Shown piece after piece: positions 1-9,934 of a stretch of DNA of 64,000 nucleotides. The notes under the pieces were generated by a model. That model had not been told where the DNA came from. It worked only from the letters and a program-made list of their open reading frames with translations, and made no database searches. Numbering within the stretch: position 1 is the first letter of the stretch; each line of letters begins with the position of its first letter. A program made the position numbers and the translations under genes. Source of the stretch: Primulina eburnea (lineage: Eukaryota; Streptophyta; Magnoliopsida; Lamiales; Gesneriaceae); NCBI RefSeq assembly GCF_022965805.1, contig NW_027331236.1, positions 501,321 to 565,320 on the forward strand, written 5' to 3'.

Positions 1-502
1 TTCTAAATGTAACATAATTATGATATATTATCTATACTTCTATATTATATTATTAAGTTTGAGACGTTTAGAATAACTAACTTTTAGTGTCATGATCTAT
101 TTTAATAATTATACATATTAATAAAGTGTTAAACTTTAATGCAAAGTCACATGTAGTTCAGCGAATAGAATATTTGTTTCTTACACATCAAGTTATGAAT
201 TCAATTTTTAATTGGGTCTTTTTATTATTAATTTATTTTCTAATTATATTTTTAATTCATATATCAAAATTACAGTGCAGTCTCTCGTTTTTTATAATTA
301 TATTTTGATTTTCATTTAAATATAAACTAAATGAATTATAAAAATATTGAACAAGCACACAACTCTTCAGTGCGTTCGATACATTAATATCGATAAAAAA
401 TGACAAAATGATTTTTTTTTAATTGAAATGTAAAGAAAAGGGACAAGTTCTAAAAAAAATAAAATTAAGCAACTGAAAAAACTGAAATATTAATCTCCAA
501 AA
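1..502. other. AT-rich 5' flank of the DUF1499 gene
   Basis: Very AT-rich DNA with short chance reading frames only. It ends at the start codon of the gene at 503 and so should hold its promoter and 5' UTR. I see no clear TATA box that I would stake a call on, and no transposon ends. Confidence 0.5.
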
Positions 503-3430
503 ATGATGTTGGGACCGAGGATTCATCCCCATCTTCCTGCCACATTCTTCATCTCCAAACCATCCCAAAAATCTAGCACAAAATCTTCTTCGACAAATAT
601 TCGGAGTAATTATGATTATATTTTCAAGAATCGACACTGTAAAAAAGATGATAGTGGCAAGAATTTAAGGCCTTCCGATTGGTCTAACAACCTCATATCT
701 CTGGCAATTGCTGTGGCTTTGATCACTCCACTGCCTTCTTCAGCAATTCCTGCTTTCGGCTCCAAATCCCTTTCACTTCCTTCCGCCGCTACTCCGTTCT
801 CGCAGGCCCAGAATTTCCCTACTGGACTGGAAGATGGGTATTTTTTTGCTGTTCTCCGTCCTTAAATTTTAGTTGGTTTCTTGTGTGTAATTTTTTCCAT
901 TTGCTCTGTATGCTTTTTTATATTGAAGATGTGTTGCTGGTTAAAATACGAAAAGGGTTATTGCTGATTTTTGTTTTTCTACGTTATTTTTCTTCTTCTT
1001 TGGGAAGGGCATGGGTGCTATGGCTTAGAATATAATGCTTAATGAATTATTTGTTTTTTTTCCTTGTGTTGGTGTAAGCTCGAGCTTTGCCATTTACGAA
1101 AAGACAATGATTTTCGATCCTTGTGACAGAGTATGCCATTATTGCTCCTCAACTATTACAATCGGGATTCAGCACTTCAGTAGATTTCGTTGTTCTTAAG
1201 AAATTTTCATGTGAAAACTCAAGTTGTGTATGATACTCAGTTTATACTTAGATCTTCATCTAAGTCATCTGACAGCATTGTTGATTTGAGAGTGTGATTG
1301 TAAATTATTTTTATGTAAATATGTTTTATAAATCAACAATATCGCAACTTAGTTGAAAACATGAAATGAAGTTTGATGCACAGAGGTTAACAAAATCAAA
1401 TCAAATCAAACTTGAATGTATACCGTGTGTCGGTCATCTGGTATTCACTAGGCGTAAAACAGTATACCATCTGTGTGTGTGTTTATATATAAGTCAAACA
1501 AAACACACAGCAGAAGATCTTTAAAGAAGAAAAAGAAAGGAAAGGCTTTTGAGACTTCTGCTTCTAAACATACTCCAGTGTACTCGGGGGCGGATTGAGA
1601 ATCCTCAGTCTTTTATTTACATGAGTGCTTGATGTATGCTTAGTCTCTTTTATACTCGATAAGTTGTGTTCATGAATCGTGATCAACATTACCTGATGTC
1701 AACCGGGCAAATCGGGTAGTAGCCGGGTATGCAATTTGCCAAGTCGGATGCGTGGATGTACTTGCGATTGAATATTTTTCAGTGTAAGTTGTGAGTAACC
1801 CGGGCCAGTTGAGTTCCCTGTCGCCTGAAGGGTAACGACCGGGATGAATTGCGTAGTAATCCTGAAATCACAGAACGTTAGGGGGGCGCCGGAAGTTATT
1901 CCGGCGTATCCACTCCGACGCTCAAGTCAGTAATGCACGCAAAGGAAAACTGGGAGTGGTGATGCCCCCAAGGGACCTGGGCCCGGGTATAGACCCTGAC
2001 CCGGGAAGTTCTCGAATTCAGACAAGACCAGAACGGGGAGTAATCAGCCAATACCCGGGGAAAAAACTTCTCGGTTCGAGAAGTACCTCAGAGGCACCCG
2101 GATGGGAAACACCCGGGAAAGAGACACATTCTCTCCCTGATCACCACGTCTTCCAGACATCGCGGAGCCCATTCTCCCACGTTCCATGACCAGGTCAACT
2201 CTTAGTACGTGGCCCATTACTTTGCAACATTGCCCATGACCCCGAATCATAGACCACCATCCGAACTTTGCGGGCAAGTTATCTACCAGCTTCATCTATA
2301 AATACCCTCCGTCGGTATTTCAGAAGGGGGTCTCTTCTCTTTTCTTACTGACAAGCACTCACGAACACTCTTATTTTCTCTCCCAGTTTTCCTTTGCGTG
2401 CATTACTGACTTGAGCGTCGGAGTGGATACGCCGAAATAACTTCCGGCGCCCCCCTAACGTTCTGTGATTTCAGGATTACTACGCAATTCATCCCGGTCG
2501 TTACCCTTCAGGCGACAGGGAACTCAACTGGCCCGGGTTACTAGCAACTTACACTGAAAAATATTCAATCGCAATTATATCCACGCATCCGACTTGGCAA
2601 ATTGCATACCCGGCTACTACCCGATTTGCCCGGTTGACATCATTACTTTTTTGAGTTTGATAGGAATAAGAGGTCCTTTCAATCTTTTGCAGTTGGATCA
2701 AAAGACTTGTGACTAGTTCAATGATCTTTTATCGCAGGAAAATCCGACCTTGCCCTTCAATAAATCCAGGCTGTGTGTCAAGTAATCCTAAGTCATCAAG
2801 CTTTGCATTTCCATGGAGCATATTGGGGAATTCTACCAATAGTTCTGCTGTTCAGGTTTTAAGTGTTCGGTGTTTTCGTAACTAATTCTGTCTCCTAAAC
2901 GAAGGGTCTTGTAGTACTAATTAAAGCACATTTTCATAATGACTTACCAGTTATTGGAAGATGCAATTCTTAAAACACAGAAGAATGTGAAGCTTCAGCC
3001 AGTTGAAGATACACCTTCAGGTGATTAAATTTGTAAAATGGGATTATAAAAACAAGGAATTTGGATGCATTGGCTCAGGGAGAAATAAGGGGACCTGTAT
3101 TATATCCCCTTATATTATGCATAAGTTATATCCCATGGGCTAGAAAATGATAAGGTGTTTGTTTGTTTGTTTGTTTTTAAAGTTTTATGATAGTGTGAAA
3201 AAATTGTAGGTAAATATTTGCAAGCTGAGGTGGATGGAGGATTTGGTCGAGACGTTCTTGAATTTTTGGTGAATGGAAACGTGGTTGCGTTTCGAGCTAT
3301 GGCTACCAAGGTTACATATGTGTATCCCTTCACGACGGCCTTAGGCGACTCAAGAGGACAGGAAGAAAGAATGAAGAAGATTGTGAATGAGTTAGGATGG
3401 TATGCTCCAAGTTTTGATGATATGGATTAG
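503..3430 (+). CDS. DUF1499 family protein, predicted chloroplast/thylakoid lumen, four exons
   Basis: Exons 503-837, 2738-2855, 2951-3020 and 3210-3430 (stop TAG) join in frame with GT-AG junctions to about 247 residues. The N-terminus is rich in Ser, Lys and Thr like a plastid transit peptide. A hydrophobic stretch at about residues 64-82 ends in small residues, which fits a bipartite lumen-targeting signal. The mature part begins with a Cys-Pro-containing segment encoded by exon 2, followed by the conserved body (EVDGGFGRDVLEF, VVAFRAMATKVTYVYPF) and an RGQEERMKKIVNELGW C-terminus, as I recall from plant DUF1499 proteins. No stop or frameshift is visible in any exon. Intron 1 (838-2737) is enlarged by an LTR-derived insertion at 1694-2642. 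The biochemical function of the family is not known to me; lumen location is inferred from the N-terminus. Confidence 0.85.
1694..2642. mobile_element. LTR-derived foldback insertion in intron 1
   Basis: The two outer arms, 1694-1955 and 2381-2642, are about 262 bp each and are nearly perfect inverted copies. The ends read TGATGTCAACC and GGTTGACATCA. The flanks TTACC (1689-1693) and TTACT (2643-2647) look like a 5-bp target duplication with one change. The right half contains a promoter-like TCTATAAATA near 2294 followed by a GC-rich stretch. One reading is a solo LTR from about 1960 to 2642, whose 3' part was duplicated in inverted orientation on the left. The local GC content is far above the flanking intron. 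No coding region is present. Confidence 0.75.
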
Positions 3431-4314
3431 GTAACAGCTAGCAAAGTCCCTTGCACCGGTGATTCTACTTTTAACATCGGAAATCCATTCAATTTGATAT
3501 GTTTACACATGATATGGCGTATTGTTCTTTATCAAACATTAGTTTTTTTTTTCTACTGCTTTTATACGGCGGAGCCGAAAATTAACGAGAGATATGATGA
3601 ACTATAATTGTCGATTCAATTATATATGTAGCGCCATCAAGATTCAATATATCATAAATATAATTATCAATTATTATTTGAAGAAGAAGATTGTTATTTT
3701 TTATCATGTCATGTATATCAAAATGTTTTTTTTTTAATTTTTTTCCAGTAAATAGCTAAATATTAAGTATTTAGTAATCAAAACATAATATACCTTCAAA
3801 AAAAAAATTCATGTTAAAAACAAGTCCAAATTATAACAAAGTTCTCAGTTGGCTTTCTGCTAAAAAAGCTTGGCATGTATGTGTATAATTTATATTCTCA
3901 TCTCTAACACGAAGTCAATTATATTTAAACATTCTTAGAGCAGTGGTTGAACTAACCCATTGTATAAAATTTACTAAAAATGCCTTGAAAATTTTAACAA
4001 AAGTAAAACTAATTTATTCATCAAAAATAAAATAAAATAAAATTAGAACTAACAAGACAAACATGCTTAATAGTACAAAAAAAATCTTATACCTAGTCAA
4101 TTCCAAATTACCAAAAAATTTGAAACTTTAAATTGAGCGACAAAAATGAGGTCTGGAGAAAGAGGAGAACAATCTTTGTACCAGCAAGAAAAAAAAAATA
4201 ATAACATTGTCATTTTCCAAATATATATTCTTTAGTAAACCAAATTTAATAATAAAAAAAGTTTAATATATGTACATAATCAAATTAAATTGTAATAATT
4301 AAATATAACATAAA
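3431..4314. other. AT-rich 3' flank, no gene seen
   Basis: Holds the 3' UTR and downstream region of the DUF1499 gene, then AT-rich DNA with homopolymer runs. No open frame, repeat boundary or RNA gene could be supported. Confidence 0.5.
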
Positions 4315-4448
4315 CATATTGTAATGCCCGGAAATTTAATCCTAGTAATCTGTAATTATTGAATTATAATTTGATATGATTATGAAGGGTTAAACGAGAC
4401 ACGGAATAAGATTACATATAAAGGGTGCAAGTGTTGGACAGAATTAGT

Positions 4449-4627
4449 GGCGCCCGAACTGTAAGAAATGACCGCCCGAGCGCCAAAGTTCCATAAAAAC
4501 ACATCTTGGACAGAAGGTGTGGCGCCCGGGCGGTAGTTTTTGACCGCCCGAGCGCCAATGTGCAATCCGGAAGGATTTGGACAGAGGATGCCGCGCTCGA
4601 GCGGTAGTTTATTACCGCCCGAGCGCC
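4449..4627. repeat. Three GC-rich hairpin units inside the solo LTR
   Basis: Hairpins at about 4449-4484, 4521-4556 and 4591-4627, spaced roughly 72 bp apart. Each has a stem of about 14 nt of the form GGCGCCCGGGCGGT paired with ACCGCCCGAGCGCC. They are separated by a less conserved spacer containing TTGGACAGA. The same position in the second LTR copy (53639-53965) carries an unrelated palindromic word. Confidence 0.85.
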
Positions 4628-4674
4628 GACCAAAATACATGAAAATGTGCCACGCTCCTCTCTCATGCAACCGA

Positions 4675-4676
<2 letters not shown>

Positions 4677-4739
<63 letters not shown>
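4677..4739. repeat. (TA)n microsatellite
   Basis: About 30 units of TA in the LTR just after the hairpin array. The second LTR copy has a TA tract at the corresponding place. The Ile-Tyr frames it creates on both strands are not genes. Confidence 0.95.
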
Positions 4740-4741
<2 letters not shown>

Positions 4742-6289
4742 TATATCCTTCATTTTTTAAGATTCAGAAAGAAGGAAACCGAGAAAGAAGCTCGAGAAAG
4801 TTCACCGAAAATCCTTACGCCTTTTCTGAGAAATACGTCCGTCCAAATTGTAATCCGACTTCAGTACTGTAATCCTATTGACGTAGGCTACAACTGGACG
4901 TAAGTTTTGCTACGTTTTGACATGCTTTGAAATTATGATATTGTCAGAATTGAATGGAATTCATATATGATGTTCTTGATATGTTAGACATCATAGAATC
5001 GAAGTCAGATTAAGAAAATGATTGATTTTGGAATTGTTATGAATTTTTAGGGTATATTGATTTATACCAGACAGATTTGAATTATGATTGAATTACAGAT
5101 TGTAATGGACATGAGTTATGATTTGTAATTGATGTCTGTTGATTTGGTATTGACGGAGATACTGAGATTGTACCGTTGTGCAGTTGATTTTGAATTAAAT
5201 CCAGATTGATCAGATTGTTAGTGATTTGAACGGTTTATTGATATGATATCATTGGTATTGCCATTGTCAGATTGAGGGATTGACAGAGTTTGGATTCCAG
5301 ACCGAAACTGCAACGAAAGGTATAAGTCAATGTGTATTGGGACATCGACTCAAGTAGGATGTACTTGAGTTTCCCTAAATCACATACTTCTTATTTGTTA
5401 TCATTGTGTTTAATGATTTGATTTAAATGCTTGTTCTATGGAGTTATAGGAGCATGCATTAGACGAGTAATCTTGTGACAGAAGTACCTGATAGTTGCAG
5501 GTAACCACGGGTACATTGCACGATGTCACAAGATATGGTGATAGACCATAGTCTATGACTGATGCGTCTGGACACTGGATGTTTGGTTATATTGACTTGG
5601 ATAGAACTGGAGTCTTTTCTATTACTGTTTGTCGATATAGGAATGCCACATCTGGACACCAGGATCCCTAGGCTAGGATTGAGTCTAGTCTGCATCGTGG
5701 AGTCACGAGCATTGTCGACAGATTGATATTGTTTACATTTCTGATTTTGATATGTATTACTGTTATCTGTTTCATGCTTTGGATTGAACATATGACTGCA
5801 TGTTCTTTGATTTATACTGGGATTTATTCTCACCGGAGTTATCCGGCTGTTGTCTTGTTTGTATGTGTACATGACAACAGGTGGGACAGGTTCAGGGTCC
5901 AGGAGATGAGGAGAGATCGTGATTAGAGTGGAGGCTCCGGACTTGGATTGTATATAGGGTTTGAACACTTGATAGTAGTTGCTGAACCTTAGTTGTACTG
6001 ATTTGTAGATGGTACAGGACTTGCACTTTTATTTTATAGTGAGTTGTATCTTAGTTTGATTTCATTACGTTCCGCATTTAAAAAAAAAAAAATTTAGACC
6101 CTGTTTTATAATTGATTAATTAGTCCCAATGACGATTATGATTATGATTAGCGTCCGGGTCCCCACACATATTATCATCTCAGCAAAAAAAAAATTGTAT
6201 TTAGCCATAAGAAAGACTTATTGCAATTACATTTTTGATTTTATCATTACACTATTAATATTATTTGTTTTTGAGTTGAAAGTAAACTA

Positions 6290-7040
6290 ACATGTGACCA
6301 TACAATAGACACATCAATCAATATCATGAAATATCGAAATGGTCTTCATGGAGAATGTATAAGCCTACAAATGTCCCCATGAATTCTCTCCAAGAAGGTT
6401 GAAATCTCAACATCAACCTTTGTAGATGAAGATCTTAATATTAGTTTTTCTCGTGAATAAGAAACACATGATAATCATTGTGTAAAAGAACTTTATGTTC
6501 TTTAGGGGTATCCATATGAGTTAATTATTATTTTGTGCATAATTATTGTCCCAGGGTGACCAAGTTTGTAATGCCATAATTTGAAGCTTTGTTCGTAAAA
6601 AATGCTTGATCTGGTTTGTGTCAATGTTTGCTTCGCTAGTTTTTATTATTGTAAACTACATATCAGAAAGGAGTGCCCATAATTTTTCTTTTATATACTT
6701 CCGGTTCAATACAATAGATGTTATGCAAGTTTATTCAACATTATTCTCATTTAATGTTTTAATATGGTATCCATTTCGACGGATATCTTTAAAGATAAGA
6801 AATTTATACCGGACTTACTAGCATATATTACATTTTCAATATATAGGCGTGTACCATTTGGTAAAGTGATTTTTGTCTTTCCAGAGCTTTCAATAAATTT
6901 TTATGCACTCAATATTGTTATAATATTATATTCAGCTAATGTTAATTCCAAAAAATATATTTTATTTTTAAGAATGATATGTGTTGTATCACTGTCTGAT
7001 GGACATTTATCATTATATGGCATCATTAGTCTAAAATAAA
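6290..7040 (-). pseudogene. Antisense Ty1-copia pol remnant (protease to integrase start)
   Basis: Read on the minus strand from 7040 to 6290, the translation in mixed frames gives the copia protease region (DSDTTHIILKNKIYFLEL), then a segment matching the region before integrase, then a GAG-pre-integrase segment with a Leu-Gly-His-Pro-like motif, and the start of the integrase core. The order matches the complete copia element at 27030-33257, to which it is clearly related. Frameshifts and stops are frequent, so it is dead. Its 5' LTR is probably the minus-strand LTR at 8793-8958, with the gag region lost or replaced. Confidence 0.75.
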
Positions 7041-7261
7041 ATATAATTCAATAAGCTACAACTTCAATAAAATATAAAAATAATGAAAGATTTTGAAAGT
7101 AAATGTTTTATTGAATAATAAATAAATAAATTCAAATAAAATTCAACGTCAATCCTAGAAGACCATCCCAATGTTATATTATCGAGTATGACTTTATTGA
7201 TTATGGTGTGAGTTTGATCTCCCTATTCAACAAAATCCGCATAACTTAAATACAAGACATA
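7041..7261. other. AT-rich spacer between repeat remnants
   Basis: No gene or clear repeat ends. It may be residual sequence of the antisense copia element. Confidence 0.35.
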
Positions 7262-7990
7262 AATCGCAACTACAAGAATAAATGCTTATGGTGACATTCA
7301 TAAATGTCATTATATTCAATATTTAGTGACATTTAAGTTTTAATGACACCTCCAACAAATGTCATCTATTCCAATGTCGTCTTAAACTTTCTGATATTTT
7401 TTAATGTCATTATAAGAGGTTAATGACAACTTCATACGTGTTACTAATTATTCATATAATGACAATTTTAAATGTCAGAAAACTCATGTTTTAAATACAT
7501 TTATACATGCATTGTTATTATAGTAATAATGACAAATTTGTATGTCAATTAAAATCATTTATAATGACAACTAAAAGTTTCGTGTATGTTATTTGTAGTG
7601 ACAATAACAAATGTGAGAATATTTGGGTTGGATAAATATATGAGGATGGAAAAATAGATAAAATAAATGTGAGAATAAAAAAGCAGATAAGATTAGTTAT
7701 CCTGACATTTTTAATTGATGTCATTTTTTATATAGAGGGAAACAATTATTTTCCCTTCTCCAATATTTATGCAACCCAAATATTCCCACATTTATTTATA
7801 GTGACAATTTTTAGTTTTTTAATGATTTTTTATGATGTGAGAAAAATAATTGTTTCCCTCTATATAAAAAATGACATCAATTAAAAATGTCAGGATAACT
7901 AATCTAATATGTTTTTTTATTTTACACATCATTAATTTTTTACAAGTGTCATTATTAAATATTTGTAACAACATTTAATTAAAAGTGTTT
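7262..7990. mobile_element. Possible non-autonomous DNA transposon rich in TGACA/AATGTC motifs
   Basis: Many short copies of TGACA and AATGTCATT on both strands fill this stretch. The left end contains ACTACAAGAATAAATGC, which resembles the CACTA terminus common in plants, but a matching right terminus is not clear. A perfect 63-bp inverted repeat lies inside. The boundaries and superfamily are uncertain. It interrupts what should be the gag part of the antisense copia remnant. Confidence 0.35.
7690..7905. repeat. Perfect 63-bp inverted repeat with 90-nt loop
   Basis: Arm 7690-7752 and arm 7843-7905 are exact reverse complements with no mismatch seen. The loop is 7753-7842. An RNA copy would form a long perfect hairpin. 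Confidence 0.95.
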
Positions 7991-8252
7991 TACGATGAAT
8001 AAATATTAACAATACTATTCTTTGAATCCAGAAACTGAATTTAAAACATATTTAAATTAATAAGTTTTAAAATTAAATTTATTTATTTACTAATTATACA
8101 AAGACACTGTATACGAATTTTTTTAATAAAGAAACAAATTTGTGAATGTTATAAATCTGATATGGACAAGAGTAATAATAATAAAGCAGATCGATTAGCA
8201 GCTTAATCTTTATGTAGAAAAATGAAAAACCAATATGTATATTTTAATTAAC

Positions 8253-8419
8253 GGCAAAACTTGTGTGAGACGGTCTCACGGATCGTATTTTGTAAGACAT
8301 ATATCTTATTTGGGTCATCAATGAAAAAATATTACTTTTTATGCTAAGAGTATATCGTGAATATCGATAGAGTTGATCCGTATCACAGTTCGTGAGACCG
8401 TCTCATAAGAGACCCACTC
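8253..8419. mobile_element. 167-bp MITE with 9-bp target duplication
   Basis: Flanked by a perfect 9-bp direct repeat TTAATTAAC (8244-8252 and 8420-8428). Inverted segments containing GTGAGACGGTCTCAC occur near both ends (about 8265-8280 and 8391-8406). The sequence is a short dispersed repeat type that I recall as common in eudicots. A 9-bp duplication fits Mutator-type elements. It is non-coding. Confidence 0.75.
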
Positions 8420-8479
8420 TTAATTAACATATCAAAACATGCATATGGAGAACATATCATTTACTTGATATCAAATCTT

Positions 8480-8792
8480 TATTCTTTAGGAATATATATA
8501 TCTTGCATCTTACCCAAAATTGTGTGTGCTACTTCAAGAACATCAACATAAAATTAATAGTTATGCTATTTGAAGAGCATATGCGTTATATTAAAGGTTG
8601 TCTCTTCACGAGCATAATAATAGAATTTAGAATTGTGCTATTCAGGAGCATCTATGTAAAAAAAAAAAAAATCACGTTCTTCGGGAACAATTAAAAAGAA
8701 AATTGTGCTCTTGACCATCATAGAAATTATGAATAAAATTATTATCAATTTATAATTATCTTAAGAACATAATAGAGCTCGTGCTGATAATG
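8480..8792 (-). mobile_element. Leader region of the antisense copia element
   Basis: Immediately inside the minus-strand LTR lies the primer-site-like sequence TTATCAGCACGAG (minus strand, about 8778-8790), the same type as in the complete copia element at 27306. Next to it, five or so degenerate units of the form GCTC.TGAAGAGCAC with a period of about 45 bp fill 8500-8720. Repeats of this kind are seen in untranslated leaders of plant copia elements. No open frame is credible. Confidence 0.55.
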
Positions 8793-8958
8793 TGTTGTGG
8801 ATAGTGAAGAATATAGAGATGAGAGAATGAATATGAATATTTTATTCATCATTGAAGACCTCTATTTACAGAGTACTAATTTCACAGAGTTTGAATAGTT
8901 GATAACATGATAAGAAAATCTTATCTCAATAATCTTCTAAAACACTTTATCTATAACA
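8793..8958 (-). mobile_element. Copia 5' LTR, antisense, truncated element
   Basis: Read on the minus strand it begins TGTTATAGATAAAG and ends CTATCCACAACA, followed by the TTATCAGCACGA primer-site motif. Length is 166 bp. The matching 3' LTR was not found at the other end of the remnant, so no target duplication can be checked. Confidence 0.65.
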
Positions 8959-9048
8959 GTTTTATTCAAATTATACTATGTAACACCGATGAGATGATAT
9001 TCACATATCGAATGTATAAACTTTCTATGTTTCATCACATCCAATATG

Positions 9049-9681
9049 TAGGGATGACAATGGGACTAGGCGGGGGCGACCCTTTTTTCTAATCAGGGAT
9101 TCCCCATTTAATCCCCTCAGGGATTGAGTCCCCGTCAGGTCCTCATACTGGTTATATTTGATTGGCCTGAAAGTTCTCATACCGAATTCACGGACATTAA
9201 ATCTTCATCCTAGTCCCCATCTTTATTTCAAATAATCTAGAAATGAAAACTAGGCGGGCGTCATATTTGTCATCATCATCCTTGACCTGACGTAAATTAA
9301 ATCACTATCCCTATCATCACTTCAAATATCGATTGAATTAACCAATTTTTTCTTTTTTTTTTCAAATTCACTTAAAGAATATTGAAAAAATAACCCAATT
9401 AAATATATAAATACTAATATTATTTTAACAATACAAATTTTTGTAATTCATGGTTTGAATGTTATGAATTTGAGTTTTTTTGTGTGTTAATTATTAGGAA
9501 AATTCATTATTATTATTAGTATATTAGTAGTTAAGATTTTTATCGAGGGCTTAGAGGCGGGTTCAAGGATGGAGATAACACACCCATACTGGTCCCTAAT
9601 TTGGTTCGAGGATTTAAAAACCGCCCTATTTCGGGTTTTTCCCGTAGGGCCCCAAACCTTCGAGGAAAATTTCCATCTGTA
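9049..9681. mobile_element. hAT-type MITE, about 633 bp
   Basis: Left end TAGGGATGACAATGGG and right end complementary to it in part (ATTTCCATCTGTA). It is flanked by the 8-bp duplication CCAATATG (9041-9048 and 9682-9689), as expected of hAT elements. A second copy of the end plus target (CCATCCCTACCAATATG) follows at 9706-9722, so the right boundary could be placed at 9714. It is non-coding, with GC-rich subterminal motifs. Confidence 0.8.
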
Positions 9682-9765
9682 CCAATATGTGAGTGATGAT
9701 TAATGCCATCCCTACCAATATGTGAGTGATATTTTATCAGTGCTCACGTAAATGTTCACGACGGG

Positions 9766-9768
<3 letters not shown>

Positions 9769-9826
<58 letters not shown>
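9769..9826. repeat. (AT)n microsatellite
   Basis: Uninterrupted AT dinucleotide tract of about 29 units. Confidence 0.95.
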
Positions 9827-9828
<2 letters not shown>

Positions 9829-9934
9829 AATAAGTGACAAAAATTGGCTATGACATAACGTTTGAATCATTTGAATTTCAAATCTATAAATAATATTAGA
9901 AAACAGAACTTAGTTACCTAATGACATTAGTTAT

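Larger units (their letters stand above)
4320..6167 (+). mobile_element. Solo LTR, family 1 copy A (Gypsy-type)
   Basis: Begins TGTAATGCCCGG and ends GGGTCCCCACA, so it has TG...CA ends. It is flanked by a perfect 5-bp duplication CATAT (4315-4319 and 6168-6172). A second copy at 53524-55554 shares the same ends and most of the body. There is no internal coding region, primer site or second LTR, so this is a solo LTR of about 1.85 kb. The TGTAATGCCCGG start is typical of plant chromovirus LTRs, which is why I assign the plus orientation; the lineage is an inference. Near its 5' third it holds three GC-rich hairpins and a TA microsatellite. Confidence 0.9.

Noticed and set aside
4412..4753. 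Open frames of repeated Ile-Tyr on both strands
   Set aside because: They are translations of the TA microsatellite and hairpin array, with no start context or homology.
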